Assembly (NCBI RefSeq): GCF_000143985.1
Contig: NC_014364.1
Coordinates: forward strand, 3,782,001-3,846,000
From: Sediminispirochaeta smaragdinae DSM 11293
Lineage (GTDB): Bacteria; Spirochaetota; Spirochaetia; DSM-16054; Sediminispirochaetaceae
Length of the DNA stretch: 64,000 bases
Reading direction: 5' to 3'
This document shows, in pieces, positions 1-10,061 of the stretch (within the stretch, counting starts at the first letter, position 1; the number at the start of each line of letters is the position of its first letter). The translations under genes were made by a program, and so were the position numbers. The notes beneath the pieces were generated by a model. That model saw only the letters and a program-made list of their open reading frames with translations, did not search any database and was not told the DNA's origin.

Positions 1-169
1 TCCGATGTATCCCTCTTCCCAAAGATAGATCGTTGCAAATCGCCAACATTGACGTTTCCTCTACATGAAGCTTAACGGCATAATACGCCAATCCTAATAT
101 AATTTGTTTAACCTAATTTTAAATCAAATTCAATACCTTGATTCCCCAATTGGTACGAACTTGTTAAAA

Positions 170-236
170 CAATATGTTTTAGTAACTAAAACATATTGAC
201 AGCAACAGTGAAAGTGATAATACTTTAGTTACTAAA
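170..236 (+). promoter_or_regulatory. Twin MarR-type operators and promoter
   Basis: A perfect 29-bp palindrome lies at 170-198, centred on base 184. Its core TTTAGT-A-ACTAAA (178-190) recurs as TTTAGT-T-ACTAAA at 224-236, with centres 46 bp apart. A -35 like TTGACA (196-201) lies between the copies and a -10-like TAATAC at 218-223, so the second palindrome covers the probable transcription start. This is the usual arrangement for MarR autorepression, and the MarR gene starts at 256. Assignment to that protein is inferred from position. Confidence 0.75.
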
Positions 237-255
237 ATAAATATGGGATTATTGT

Positions 256-720
256 ATGGAAGAAAGCTCGAGGATAATGCGGCAAGCGGCAAAGATACAG
301 AGTCGAATCAACTCCAATGATAAAAAGCCTCGTCCTTTCGGAACAAGTCAATTACTGCATCAGTCGGAAATCCACTTTATCGATGCCATAGAACAGGGAG
401 AAGGGATAAACGCATCCCGATTATCACAAAAGCTGGGGATCACAAACGGTGCGGTTACACAAATTGCAGACAAACTCGTAAAGAAGAAGCTCATTCGTAA
501 GTACAAAAAAGAGAGCAACAAAAAAGAAGTATATCTGAAATTAACGGAAGAAGGAGAAATTGCCTTCGACAACCATAGGATATTTCATAAAGAGCTACAT
601 GACAAAATAGTCGAATACCTCGACGGCCTAAACAAAGAACAAACGGAGGCTATACGCGGGCTCATGGACGTCATCGAGCACTATCTACCAGATCTATCAA
701 AGGAGGGACAACAGACATGA
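256..720 (+). CDS. MarR-family transcriptional regulator
   Basis: A 154-residue winged-helix repressor of normal MarR length. The recognition helix region is about residues 55-75 (SRLSQKLGITNGAVTQIADKL), followed by a basic wing with a KKKLIRKYKKE run and the typical LTEEG after it. It probably represses its own operon through the two palindromes at 170-236. The stop overlaps the next start by 4 nt (ATGA), so it is co-transcribed with the flavodoxin/ferredoxin and SDR genes. The ligand cannot be told from sequence; an electrophile, phenolic or redox signal would suit the redox genes it leads. Confidence 0.85.
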   Translation: MEESSRIMRQAAKIQSRINSNDKKPRPFGTSQLLHQSEIHFIDAIEQGEGINASRLSQKLGITNGAVTQIADKLVKKKLIRKYKKESNKKEVYLKLTEEGEIAFDNHRIFHKELHDKIVEYLDGLNKEQTEAIRGLMDVIEHYLPDLSKEGQQT

Positions 721-1595
721 ATGTTTCCATACTGGTATTCAGCCCGTCAGGGCATACCCTAAAGGTCGCCAAAAACATTGAAAAAGCTTTCAAGGAAAAA
801 GACAACACCGTCAGACTCATCAACATAACAGGCAAACCAGAGTTTCTCTATGGGGAGCATATCAAAGAGGCCCTTGAGAAAGCGCTTGGCGAATATGATC
901 TCCTCTGCATAGGAGGTCCGCTGTATGCCGGCCATGTTGAACATACGATTTTGCAGACAATCGGGGCCCTGCCTGTTCCCGACGAGCAGCATTCGAAGCT
1001 TGCGGTACCCTTTGTAAGCTATGGAGGTGTACACAGCAGCGTCGCCCTTGAAGAAATGGGGAAGAAACTAAGAAAGAAAGGGTACAAATCAATACTCGGA
1101 ATCAAGATAGCCGCAAAGCACACCCTTACGTCAACGTATGCCAATGTGATCTATGAGGACAAGCCAGGCCCGGAAGAAGAAAAGCTCATAGCCGAAGCCG
1201 TGGAACACGTTATTTCTATTATTCACACTAAAGGGAAAGATGCTGAAAACCAGTCCAAAGCATTCAAATACGCCCCGCCCAAAGAGCGGTTTTTGTTTAA
1301 AATCTTCAGTCAGGAAAAACTCCATAGAAACTTTAAGCAAGTGCGTATCGATGCTGCGAAATGCATCAAGTGCAAGAAATGTATATCGGCCTGTCCTGTC
1401 GATATGTTCACATATGCAGATGGCGAAATTGTCATGCATCGGGACAACAGTAGCTGCATACTCTGTGCGGAATGCTTTCATACCTGTCCCGCAGGTGCCA
1501 TTGAACATCCCTACATAGAAATGGGAAGGAAACGGCTCAACGATGGATTTGCAAAGCTGGAAGAACCTGCATCCGCCCTGTATGGAGGCAGATGA
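717..1595 (+). CDS. EFR1-type flavodoxin/ferredoxin fusion protein
   Basis: 292 residues. The N-terminal half is a flavodoxin-like fold beginning with a phosphate-binding loop (FSPSGHT) and carrying a GGPLYAGH segment. The C-terminal part, from about residue 215, has two ferredoxin motifs, CIKCKKCISACP and CILCAECFHTCP, predicted to bind two [4Fe-4S] clusters. Such proteins ('EFR1 family ferrodoxin') are putative cytosolic electron carriers in anaerobes; the partner is unknown. It is translationally coupled to the MarR gene upstream and the SDR gene downstream, which suggests an inducible redox or detoxification module. Confidence 0.85.
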   Translation: MNVSILVFSPSGHTLKVAKNIEKAFKEKDNTVRLINITGKPEFLYGEHIKEALEKALGEYDLLCIGGPLYAGHVEHTILQTIGALPVPDEQHSKLAVPFVSYGGVHSSVALEEMGKKLRKKGYKSILGIKIAAKHTLTSTYANVIYEDKPGPEEEKLIAEAVEHVISIIHTKGKDAENQSKAFKYAPPKERFLFKIFSQEKLHRNFKQVRIDAAKCIKCKKCISACPVDMFTYADGEIVMHRDNSSCILCAECFHTCPAGAIEHPYIEMGRKRLNDGFAKLEEPASALYGGR

Positions 1596-2230
1596 TGAAA
1601 CTACTGATATTCGGTGCAACCGGCGGCACGGGCCATGAGATTATGACACAGGCCCTTGAACAGAACCATATTGTAACGGCGTTTGTACGCAATCCCGATA
1701 AAGTAAAACTGGCACACAGCAATCTCAGGATTGTGCAGGGAGACATTCTTGATTACAAGTCGGTCATACCGGCAGTCGAAGGGCAGGAGGTCATCCTTTC
1801 GGCTCTCGGAATAAGAATCCTGAAAAAGAATACCATTATTTCGGACGGAACGAAAAACATTCTCCGTGTTGCAGAAGATACAGGAGTCAAACGGTTCATC
1901 TGCATGTCGGCGATAGGAATAGGGGAAAGCAAGGCCCAGCAAAATAGGCTGGGCCCGCTCTATAACCGGTTTATGATCCCTTTTCTGCTCAGGAATATGT
2001 TCGCTGATAAGGAAATCCAGGAAGGCTATATCATGGACAGCAATACGGATTGGACTCTTGTTCGGGCCGCGATTCTGACAAACGGCCCGAAAAGCGGCAG
2101 ATACCGTACGCTTACCCCTTATGATCAATCTGTTACAGCAAAAATATCCAGATCCGATGTTGCCGATTTCATGCTCAAACAAATTACCGACGACAGCATG
2201 CTGCGCAAGGCGGTAAGCATATCGGATTAG
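1592..2230 (+). CDS. NAD(P)-binding atypical SDR (NmrA/YwnB-like)
   Basis: 212 residues with an N-terminal Rossmann motif (IFGATGGTGHEI) and the short length typical of NAD(P)H-binding SDR-like proteins related to flavin reductase/NmrA. The catalytic Tyr-x3-Lys of classical SDRs is not obvious. Two adjacent ATGs (1592, 1595) are possible starts; the GGAGG at 1584-1588 suits the second slightly better. It overlaps the stop of the flavodoxin/ferredoxin gene. Substrate unknown; the operon suggests a reductase working with the upstream iron-sulfur flavoprotein. Confidence 0.75.
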   Translation: MMKLLIFGATGGTGHEIMTQALEQNHIVTAFVRNPDKVKLAHSNLRIVQGDILDYKSVIPAVEGQEVILSALGIRILKKNTIISDGTKNILRVAEDTGVKRFICMSAIGIGESKAQQNRLGPLYNRFMIPFLLRNMFADKEIQEGYIMDSNTDWTLVRAAILTNGPKSGRYRTLTPYDQSVTAKISRSDVADFMLKQITDDSMLRKAVSISD

Positions 2231-2261
2231 ATAAGCCGTAGTACAAAACATCTTGTGTCTC

Positions 2262-3149
2262 TTACGTTTGATCCCGAAGTAGACTGGCCTGTGCCGCTTC
2301 CTGTATTTTCAGGGTGACATGTTCCAGCAATTCCGAATCGATACCCCATCGGTGCCAGTACTGGGGAATGATAATTGGAGCCAGGGGCGACAGATCGATA
2401 AGTCGGTGATCGGCCTGAACCTGCCGAAAAAGGGGATCAGGCAGAAATCCATAGGCAACTCCACTGCTGATCATATGCAGATATTCACTCTGCGAGGGAA
2501 TAATATGGGAAGGTACATCAAAAGGGGCAATCTTTAACACTTTCTTTTGATACATTCGCATCATCTGGCTTTCAGGATGGAACAGGATCGCCGGCGCAGC
2601 GGTCATGGATTCCGCTGTTATCCCTAGAGGAAAAAAATACTTTTTAAACTCCTTCGTAGCAACACACCGGAGAACGAGATTGCCAAGATAGGTAACGGAA
2701 CAGCCCCTGGAAGGCTGACTTCGAAGCGAGATACAACCTGCCAGATTTCCCAACTGAAGAAGACGATGAACAACCTTTGCTTCGCCGACATGCAGATCGA
2801 CCAGCGTGAATTTCATAATCAGGCGCAGCACAGGAAGAAACCAACTGCCAAGCGTAGAAGCGCCCACTCCCAGGGATAAGGCCGTTCCCGAAAGCCTTGT
2901 TTCCGTGCCCCGCTCCAGGTCCTCTTCCAGCAGCCGTATTTTTTTAAAATGGCTGTATAAAGGGATTCCCGCTTTGGTTGGAACCGGCGGATTCGAACGA
3001 ACCAGTAAAGGCTCTCCCACATAGGACTCCAGATGTTTCACCCGCTGCGTGACCGCCGATTGCGTCAAGCCGAGGGCATCAGCCGCCCTGTCAAAGCCGC
3101 CGTATTCGATAACCGCCCCAAAGGCTTCGATTTGTCGATAATCAAACAT
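2262..3149 (-). CDS. LysR-family regulator, ArgP/LysG-like
   Basis: 295 residues. The N-terminal LysR helix-turn-helix is at about residues 3-60 (FDRAADALGLTQSAVTQRVKHLE), followed by an effector-binding domain that resembles the ArgP/IciA/LysG branch (SQPSRGCSV and YGFLPDPL segments). ArgP-type proteins sense lysine or arginine and often control a LysE exporter, but none is adjacent. It is transcribed divergently from pflB across an AT-rich gap of about 105 bp, so control of pfl is possible but unproven. The start follows no clear Shine-Dalgarno sequence. Confidence 0.8.
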   Translation of the reverse strand: MFDYRQIEAFGAVIEYGGFDRAADALGLTQSAVTQRVKHLESYVGEPLLVRSNPPVPTKAGIPLYSHFKKIRLLEEDLERGTETRLSGTALSLGVGASTLGSWFLPVLRLIMKFTLVDLHVGEAKVVHRLLQLGNLAGCISLRSQPSRGCSVTYLGNLVLRCVATKEFKKYFFPLGITAESMTAAPAILFHPESQMMRMYQKKVLKIAPFDVPSHIIPSQSEYLHMISSGVAYGFLPDPLFRQVQADHRLIDLSPLAPIIIPQYWHRWGIDSELLEHVTLKIQEAAQASLLRDQT

Positions 3150-3254
3150 ATGATATTATTAGCATAATTAATAATATATTAAAATATATAATTTTACTAA
3201 TAATTGCGTGTTCATTATTATGTTAGTGAATCTTCCAACAGAAGGAGCACTGCA

Positions 3255-5480
3255 ATGGAACAATGGAAAGACTTTAATACCGGAAACTGGAATAACAAGG
3301 TCGATATACGGGATTTTATTCAGAGAAATATCGTTCCCTACGAGGGAGATGCATCCTTTTTATCTCCGGCGACTGAAAGAACGAAGAAGCTTTGGGAAAA
3401 GGCTTCAAAACTCATACAGGAAGAATCCCAAAAGGGAATTCTCGATGCAGAAACAAACATCCCCTCTACCGTAATTTCCCACAAACCAGGATATCTCGAC
3501 AAAGAAGATGAGTTGATTGTCGGTTTCCAGACCGATAAGCCGCTTAAACGGGGGATTATGCCGAGAGGCGGATTGCGGGTCGTAAAAAAAGCTCTAACGG
3601 CCCACGGATATGAGCTGGCCCCCGAGGTGGAGAAAATATTCAGTACATACAGAAAAACCCATAACGACGGGGTATTCAGCGCCTATTCAAGTGAAATACG
3701 CAAGGCCCGTCATTCAGGAATCCTCACGGGCCTGCCGGATGCTTACGGTCGGGGACGTATTATCGGTGACTACAGAAGGGTTGCCCTGTATGGAATCGAT
3801 TTTCTTATAAACGAAAAGAAAAAATCCTTCGCGGCGCTCAAGACCCCGATCATCGATGAAGAGGTTATTCGAAAAAGAGAAGAGATCTCGGAGCAAATAC
3901 AAAGCCTCAACGACCTGAAAACAATGGCAAGCATGTACGGATTCGATCTCTCCCTGCCTGCAGGAAACGCCAGAGAGGCTATTCAGTGGACCTATTTCGC
4001 CTATCTCGCTGCAATAAAAGACCAGGACGGGGCAGCCATGTCCCTTGGCCGTGTTTCTTCCTTTTTCGATATCTACATCGAACGCGATTTTACCAGGGGG
4101 ATTTTGACAGAGGCAGAAGCACAAGAGCTGATGGACCAGTTTGTCATGAAGCTGCGAATGGTACGCTTTCTCAGGACCCCGGAGTATGACGAACTGTTTT
4201 CCGGCGATCCAACCTGGGTAACCGAATCGATCGGAGGAATGGGGGTCGACGGCCGAACCTTAGTAAGCAAAAACAGCTTTCGAATGCTTCACACACTGGA
4301 AAACCTGGGACCGGCACCAGAACCAAATATGACGGTGTTATGGACCCCCCGCCTGCCCCTGGGGTTTAGAAACTACTGCACGAAAGTCTCGATAGACACT
4401 TCGGCGATTCAATATGAAAACGACTGCCTGATGCGGACCTATTTCGGAGACGACTATGGAATAGCCTGCTGCGTTTCCGCTATGAAGCTCGGGAAACAGA
4501 TGCAGTTTTTCGGCGCCAGAGCGAATCTTGCAAAGGCCTTGCTGTATGCCATCAACGGCGGAAAGGATGAAAAAACAGGCGATCAGATTGCCCCCAAGTA
4601 CGAAGCCATTGTATCGGAATACCTGGACTACGATGAGGTTATGGAAAAGTACAATGTCATGCTGGAGTGGTTGGCCAATCTCTATATCAAAACACTCAAC
4701 ATTATCCACTTTATGCATGACAAGTATAACTACGAATCCTTACAGATGGCACTTCACGATGATACGGTTGTGAGGACCATGGCCTGCGGTATTGCCGGAT
4801 TATCGGTGGTTGCAGATTCTTTATCGGCAATCAAATATGCAAAGGTAAAGGTTATTCGTAACGAAAGCGGACTTGCCGTCGATTACGAGGTTGAGGGCGA
4901 CTACCCTGCCTTTGGAAATAACGATGACCGGGTTGATCTGATTGCAAACAACCTTGTCGAACAGTTCATGGAAAAGCTGCGTAATCAGAAGACATACAGG
5001 AATGCAGAACCGACACAGTCCATTCTTACCATCACAAGTAATGTTGTGTATGGAAAGAAGACCGGTGCTACCCCCGACGGACGAAAGGCGGGTGCGCCCT
5101 TTGGTCCGGGAGCCAACCCCCTTCACGGAAGAGATACCAACGGTGCCCTTGCCTGTTTTTCCTCAATTGCTAAGCTCCCCTACGAGCACGCTATCGACGG
5201 GATTTCGTATACCTTTTCGATCGTGCCACAGGCCCTGGGAAAAGATGAGCAGAATAGCGTGAACAATCTCACAAGCCTTCTGGATGGCTTCTTTCTTGAT
5301 GGCGGACACCATGTCAATATTAATGTTCTGAACAGAGAAACCCTGCTGGATGCCATGGATCACCCGGAAAAATACCCGCAGCTGACCATTCGCGTTTCCG
5401 GCTACGCGGTTAATTTTGTGAAACTGACACGGGAACAGCAGCTTGATGTTATCAACAGAACCTTTCATGACATTCTATAA
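3255..5480 (+). CDS. pflB: Formate C-acetyltransferase (pyruvate formate-lyase)
   Basis: Glycyl-radical enzyme that cleaves pyruvate with CoA to acetyl-CoA and formate in anaerobic fermentation. With the start at 3255, set by AAGGAG at 3242-3247, it is 741 residues. A longer in-frame ORF begins at 3204 but has no ribosome binding site. The catalytic Cys-Cys pair is at about 405-406 (GIACCVSAM), which distinguishes true PFL from diol dehydratases and other glycyl-radical enzymes. The glycyl-radical motif RVSGYAVNF near the C-terminus places the radical on about Gly716. The activating enzyme follows 15 nt downstream. Confidence 0.96.
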   Translation: MEQWKDFNTGNWNNKVDIRDFIQRNIVPYEGDASFLSPATERTKKLWEKASKLIQEESQKGILDAETNIPSTVISHKPGYLDKEDELIVGFQTDKPLKRGIMPRGGLRVVKKALTAHGYELAPEVEKIFSTYRKTHNDGVFSAYSSEIRKARHSGILTGLPDAYGRGRIIGDYRRVALYGIDFLINEKKKSFAALKTPIIDEEVIRKREEISEQIQSLNDLKTMASMYGFDLSLPAGNAREAIQWTYFAYLAAIKDQDGAAMSLGRVSSFFDIYIERDFTRGILTEAEAQELMDQFVMKLRMVRFLRTPEYDELFSGDPTWVTESIGGMGVDGRTLVSKNSFRMLHTLENLGPAPEPNMTVLWTPRLPLGFRNYCTKVSIDTSAIQYENDCLMRTYFGDDYGIACCVSAMKLGKQMQFFGARANLAKALLYAINGGKDEKTGDQIAPKYEAIVSEYLDYDEVMEKYNVMLEWLANLYIKTLNIIHFMHDKYNYESLQMALHDDTVVRTMACGIAGLSVVADSLSAIKYAKVKVIRNESGLAVDYEVEGDYPAFGNNDDRVDLIANNLVEQFMEKLRNQKTYRNAEPTQSILTITSNVVYGKKTGATPDGRKAGAPFGPGANPLHGRDTNGALACFSSIAKLPYEHAIDGISYTFSIVPQALGKDEQNSVNNLTSLLDGFFLDGGHHVNINVLNRETLLDAMDHPEKYPQLTIRVSGYAVNFVKLTREQQLDVINRTFHDIL

Positions 5481-5495
5481 GCAAGGAGAACAATC

Positions 5496-6233
5496 ATGAT
5501 GCCGGTAACCGGACGAATCCATTCCCTGGAAACCTGCGGGATGGTCGACGGCCCAGGGATTCGCTTTCTGATATTTACCCAGGGCTGCCCGCTTCGCTGT
5601 CTGTACTGTCACAACCCCGATACCTGGAAACGAACGGGCGGAAAGGAGGTTACGGCACATGAAATCATTGAAACGGCACGCAAGTATAAGAACTATCTGC
5701 TTGCCTCCGGCGGTGGGATAACCATCACCGGGGGTGAGCCCCTTTTCCAAGCCGATTTTGTACAGGCGCTGTTGTTGGAAGCCAAGGCAGCAGGGATTCA
5801 CACGGCAGTTGATACCTCGGGCTTTGCCCCGCCTGCAGCACGGAAAGCGGTCCTTCCTCATGCCGATCTCGTTCTTCTTGATATAAAATCGGCCGTTCCC
5901 GCGCTCTTCAAGAAGATTTCCGGTGTTTCCATTACGTATACCCTGGCTACGCTCAACGAGCTTAAAGAGTGGAATGTACCGGTATGGATCAGGCATGTCG
6001 TTGTCCCCGGATTGACTGATAAGCCGGAAGATGCCGAAAAATTGGCACACATGCTGAAGGGCTACCCCAATATAGAAAAAGTAGAAATTCTCCCTTTCCA
6101 TAAAATGGGAGAATACAAGTGGGAGCAACTGCATGAACCCTATACCTTAAAAGAGACCGAAGCTCCGTCAGACGAGCTGATACACAATATTCGCACAATC
6201 TTTAGCCGGACAATGAATATACCGATCCAATAA
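5496..6233 (+). CDS. pflA: Pyruvate formate-lyase activating enzyme
   Basis: 245-residue radical-SAM enzyme that generates the glycyl radical on PflB using S-adenosylmethionine and a [4Fe-4S] cluster. The cluster motif C31-x3-C35-x2-C38 (CPLRCLYCHNPDTW) and the GGITITGGEPL segment are present, and the length is normal for PflA. It starts after AAGGAG and directly follows pflB, so the pair is an operon. Confidence 0.95.
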   Translation: MMPVTGRIHSLETCGMVDGPGIRFLIFTQGCPLRCLYCHNPDTWKRTGGKEVTAHEIIETARKYKNYLLASGGGITITGGEPLFQADFVQALLLEAKAAGIHTAVDTSGFAPPAARKAVLPHADLVLLDIKSAVPALFKKISGVSITYTLATLNELKEWNVPVWIRHVVVPGLTDKPEDAEKLAHMLKGYPNIEKVEILPFHKMGEYKWEQLHEPYTLKETEAPSDELIHNIRTIFSRTMNIPIQ

Positions 6234-6455
6234 AACGGAATAGCATATAACACGTTGTGTCGTTTCTTGGTAAACACCTGCATTGGTTTCCACCAAAGGT
6301 TCCCGATCCCGCCGCCGAACCTCCTTCGTTTCTGTTCATTCATTCCATTCATCCCACGACAGCTTCTTGATTGATTCCATTCAAGCAAGTATCATAGTGC
6401 GATGGATAGTGGTAATGTTCTAGCTATTTCGTTTTACCAAATTGTATAGGCTATA

Positions 6456-7369
6456 ATGCATTTTCACTTCACCTATTACTTTATTATCTCTCTTATCTCC
6501 ACATTTTCGACTCTACTTCTTGCACTCTACGGAGCGAGACATCTGCAGGTACCGGGAATCAAACCCTTTATCGGCTGCCTGATCATCGGGGCGTTTTGGT
6601 CTCTCATGCAGGGATTCGAGTTCATGGGAACAGAGCTTTCCACGAAAATGTTTTTTGCCAATATGGAATACGTAGTCGCCCCCCTGGCCCCCGTTATGTG
6701 GTTTTTCATGGTCGTTTGTTTTATCGGCCGCAGGGAATGGCTCTCTCCCGGGAGGATAGCCCTCCTGATTTTGCTTCCGGTTCTTACATCACTTCTTGTA
6801 TGGTTCGATCCCTGGTGGGGCCTTGTAAAACGTGATTTTAGCTTGATAGAACAGCGCCCCTTTCACGTGATCGGAAAAGAGTACGGCCCCTGGTTCTGGA
6901 TTATCTACGGCTATGGCTGCCTGATAAACGGGGTTTCCATGCTACTTCTTATCAAAACCATGATCGACAATAAGAAAGCATATAGATTCCAGGCCCTTTT
7001 CCTGCTGGCCGGTTTATCCCTGATTGTCACCTTCAGTACCCTCTATACCCTGCAAATCATTCACTTTTTGATATAACTCCCCTGATTTTTACCGTATCGA
7101 TCATCATAACCACCATCGGTATCAGGAGATTCAACCTCTTTGACCTTGTGCCGGTTACCAGAAATTTCATCTTCGAGAAGATGGACACCGGCGTCATCAT
7201 AGCCGACCCGCAGATGCGGATAATAGATATAAACGAGACAGCATCCATGATGCTCGACCTCAAAAACAAGCGGGTTATCGGGCAGCCTCTTCATGCCTTT
7301 CTGGATACTGTGCCCGACCATTTTCCCGACACGGCAATGCAGACAAACGAAATTCACCAGAAGACCTGA
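6456..7369 (+). pseudogene. Frameshifted, truncated 7TM-PAS sensor protein
   Basis: Residues 1-200 of the first frame (6456-7076) form a membrane domain of about seven helices like the N-terminal 7TM module of sensor kinases and diguanylate cyclases. The frame ends in a TAA just after a run of five T (7065-7069). Adding one T restores a continuous reading (HFFDITPLIFTV...) into a PAS domain (EKMDTGVIIADPQMRIIDINETA) that then stops at 7367-7369. No kinase, GGDEF or other output domain follows, so the gene is both frameshifted and 3'-truncated. A sequencing error could explain the shift but not the missing output domain. Confidence 0.75.
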
Positions 7370-7391
7370 GAGGAGACTATGCTCCTCTCAG
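7366..7391. terminator. Perfect 10-bp hairpin between convergent genes
   Basis: CTGAGAGGAG at 7366-7375 pairs perfectly with CTCCTCTCAG at 7382-7391 around a 6-nt loop. It overlaps the stop of the pseudogene and lies 28 bp past the HAD gene, so it could stop transcription from both sides. Neither side has a strong T-run, so intrinsic termination is uncertain. Confidence 0.5.
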
Positions 7392-7419
7392 CCAACCCCG
7401 TTTAACGGCAATGATTTTG

Positions 7420-8211
7420 TTATAGAACCCCAATGATATCCTTGACGGAACCAAACAAGTATTTCGGGATAAACTCGGTGCTTGCAAGCATGCTTTCATC
7501 GGTTTCACCGCTCATAACGAGAATGGAATCTATCCCGTTATCCAAACCAGTTCGAATATCGGTATAAAGCCGGTCTCCCACTATTGCCATATCCTCTTTT
7601 TTCAAAGAATACTTTTCCAGTATGGCGTCAATAATGAATCTATTCGGTTTTCCTATGACAAGCGGTTCTTTGCCTGTAGTCCCTTTTATCAGGGCAATCA
7701 TCGAACCTGCATCAGGCATGCATCGTCCGCCTTCAAGCGGACATACAAAATCGGGATGAGTCGCAATATACTCAACACCTTCCGCGATATAGTCGCATGC
7801 AATCCAGAGTTTATTGTAGGTAAGAGTAGTATCGAAACCGAGAACAACGAAATCGACATCCTGATTTCTTTCCCGTACCAAGCTGAAACCGGCATCTTCA
7901 AATTCTTCTTCAAGAGCCGGAGTACCAAGAAGAAAGATATGTGCGTTCTTTTTTATTTTGTTTAGATACATAATTGTCGCTTCTCCGGAAGTAAATACTT
8001 CACTGGAATCGGCAGCTATTCCCATCCGTTTCAGTTTCTCTACGTATACACGTTTATTTTTGGATGAGTTGTTTGTTAGAAAAATATACTGCTTACCATT
8101 GGCTTTTATTTTATGTAGAAAATCAGAGGCACCATCAATCAACCGATCACCAAGGTATATGGTACCGTCCATATCCAGTAGAAAACATTTCTTTTCTGAT
8201 AGTTCACTCAA
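7420..8211 (-). CDS. HAD-superfamily IIA hydrolase (NagD/p-nitrophenylphosphatase-like)
   Basis: 263 residues. HAD motif I (LLDMDGTIYLG), motif II (FLTNNSS), the conserved Lys (IGKPNRFI) and motif III (IVGDRLYTDIRTG) are all present, as in class IIA sugar-phosphate or nucleotide phosphatases of the NagD type. The start is a TTG at 8211 preceded by GAGGGGG. It is the last gene of the TRAP transporter operon, 27 bp after dctM, so it may dephosphorylate a metabolite of the imported acid. Substrate cannot be inferred further. Confidence 0.85.
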   Translation of the reverse strand: MSELSEKKCFLLDMDGTIYLGDRLIDGASDFLHKIKANGKQYIFLTNNSSKNKRVYVEKLKRMGIAADSSEVFTSGEATIMYLNKIKKNAHIFLLGTPALEEEFEDAGFSLVRERNQDVDFVVLGFDTTLTYNKLWIACDYIAEGVEYIATHPDFVCPLEGGRCMPDAGSMIALIKGTTGKEPLVIGKPNRFIIDAILEKYSLKKEDMAIVGDRLYTDIRTGLDNGIDSILVMSGETDESMLASTEFIPKYLFGSVKDIIGVL

Positions 8212-8238
8212 AACAGCCCCCTCACATGTGATCTGCAG

Positions 8239-9525
8239 TTAATTGAATAAGTTCGGAATAAACAAAGCCACAGACTCGGAATAGGTGACCAAAAGAAGCA
8301 CTGCCGCAAGCGCTATAATGAACGGCCATACTTCCCTAATAAATTTTTCGAGCTTCACATTGACTATCGAACATACCGTAAACATCATGGAACCGAAGGG
8401 TGGCGTGAGTCCCCCAATCATAATGTTAACGATAAATATGACACCAAAATGAAGCGGATCTACACCAAGAGAAACAACGGCAGGCACCAGAAGAGGAGCC
8501 AGAATGACAAGAGCCGCTCCGCCCTCGATAAACATCCCGACAAACAGCAACAACAGGTTGATGATCATGAGAAGGACAAATTTATTTGCGGTGAGAGTCA
8601 TCAGCAACTCTGTTATCATCTGCGGGATTCTCTCTAGAGTCATGTAATAACCAAAGACTTTTGCACTGGCGATGATGATCATGACGGTACCGGTATTCTT
8701 TACAGTTTCCATGAGGATAAGTGGGATGTGTTTGATTTTGAGCTCTTTATACACAAAGAATCCCACCAGAAAACAAAAAGCTACGGCAATTCCTCCAGCT
8801 TCCGTCGGGGTGAACATGCCCATCCGCATCCCCAAGATAATCCCGAAGGGAATGGCAAGCGCCCAGATGGAGATGAGTGTCTGCTTTCCAATTTCTTTGG
8901 GTGTAGCCCTTTTTTCTCTTGAAGGCTTGTAGCCGCGCTTTGAAGAAATGATATAAACAGTAAACATCATCGCGGCGGTCATCAGGATACCTGGGGTATA
9001 GCCTGCCAAAAACATATCTCCGACCGGAACGTTTGCAATAAGAGCATACAAAATAAGATTTGTTCCAGGTGGGATTACCGGGCTGACCGCAGAGGATGCG
9101 GCCGTAACTGCAGCAGAGAATTCCGTAGAGAAGCCCTTCCTTTTCATCTCCGGTACCAGAATCTTCGACTGCATGGCTGCATCGGCATTGGCAGAACCAG
9201 ATATGCCTCCCATCATTGCACTTAACAGACAATTGACCTGAGCAAGCCCGCCCTTCATATGTCCTGCGAGAACTTCCGCCATATTCATGAGATGAAAACT
9301 TATCCCTGAGTAATTCATGACAGAACCGACCATGACGAAAAAGGGAACAGCAAGATATGGAAAAGATTCGACAGAAGTTGTGAACTGCTGAATTACCATA
9401 TTCATTGCCATCGTGTTGTTTATAAAAATAAAATAGAATAAAGAAGAACCCATCAACGCAAAACCGATGGGGATGTTCAGAAAGAACAGTACAAAAAGAA
9501 CTATAATAGGAGAAAACGCTAGCAT
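8239..9525 (-). CDS. dctM: TRAP transporter large permease (DctM)
   Basis: 428-residue integral membrane protein with about 12 helices, of normal DctM length. The family hallmark is near residues 105-125 (LSAMMGGISGSANADAAM), and GLTPPFGSMMF lies in the C-terminal half. It forms the sodium-driven channel subunit of a TRAP uptake system for a carboxylate-type solute. Its start lies 2 nt from the dctQ stop, consistent with a strict operon with dctP and dctQ. Confidence 0.93.
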   Translation of the reverse strand: MLAFSPIIVLFVLFFLNIPIGFALMGSSLFYFIFINNTMAMNMVIQQFTTSVESFPYLAVPFFVMVGSVMNYSGISFHLMNMAEVLAGHMKGGLAQVNCLLSAMMGGISGSANADAAMQSKILVPEMKRKGFSTEFSAAVTAASSAVSPVIPPGTNLILYALIANVPVGDMFLAGYTPGILMTAAMMFTVYIISSKRGYKPSREKRATPKEIGKQTLISIWALAIPFGIILGMRMGMFTPTEAGGIAVAFCFLVGFFVYKELKIKHIPLILMETVKNTGTVMIIIASAKVFGYYMTLERIPQMITELLMTLTANKFVLLMIINLLLLFVGMFIEGGAALVILAPLLVPAVVSLGVDPLHFGVIFIVNIMIGGLTPPFGSMMFTVCSIVNVKLEKFIREVWPFIIALAAVLLLVTYSESVALFIPNLFN

Positions 9526-9526
9526 A

Positions 9527-10021
9527 TTATACCGGCTCCTTTACTTCCGACTCTTCCTGCGTGGATGAAAATGCCTTTTTAAAGCTTTGTATGACGAAAA
9601 AAACAGAATAGATTGTCATTAAGCCAAAAGATATTACGATGCTAACGTTTATATAGGCATATGAAATTTCCAAAGCAGCAGTAATCTTTGTCGACGTTGA
9701 AACGTAGGTAAAACTAAACCAGAACATGATTGCGCTTAAAATAAGAAGCAATATACTGGTAAACACTTCTACAATATCTCTAACTTTTGAAGGGAGAAGA
9801 GTAACGATAGCTTCTACGCCTATTAACCCTTTTTCCCTGTAGGCGGCAGCCGTACCAAGAAAAATGGTCCAGACAAAACATCCGACAGCTATTTCCTCTG
9901 CCCAGAAAAATGTAAAACTCAAACAGTATCTGGTAAACACATTCATAATTACGATAACTACCGTAACGGCTATACATATGCTTCCAAGATATAACTCGAA
10001 TTTCTTAAGAAAATTCTTCAT
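9527..10021 (-). CDS. dctQ: TRAP transporter small permease (DctQ)
   Basis: 164 residues with four predicted membrane helices and the DctQ-type segment FFWAEEIAVGCFVWTIFLGTAAAYREKG. The ATG at 10021 is preferred over an in-frame TTG 3 nt upstream because AGGG lies about 6 nt before it. It is the small membrane partner of DctM and follows dctP after a hairpin-containing gap. Confidence 0.9.
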   Translation of the reverse strand: MKNFLKKFELYLGSICIAVTVVIVIMNVFTRYCLSFTFFWAEEIAVGCFVWTIFLGTAAAYREKGLIGVEAIVTLLPSKVRDIVEVFTSILLLILSAIMFWFSFTYVSTSTKITAALEISYAYINVSIVISFGLMTIYSVFFVIQSFKKAFSSTQEESEVKEPV

Positions 10022-10061
10022 CAATCTACCCTATGGCATGGATTCTCTGGCCTTGTAATAA

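Noticed and set aside
3150-3180. A third copy of the ATTAG..ATGG..TAAT element near the LysR gene
   Set aside because: ATTAGCATAATTAAT shares only part of the pattern and lies in a very AT-rich stretch, so it may be chance.
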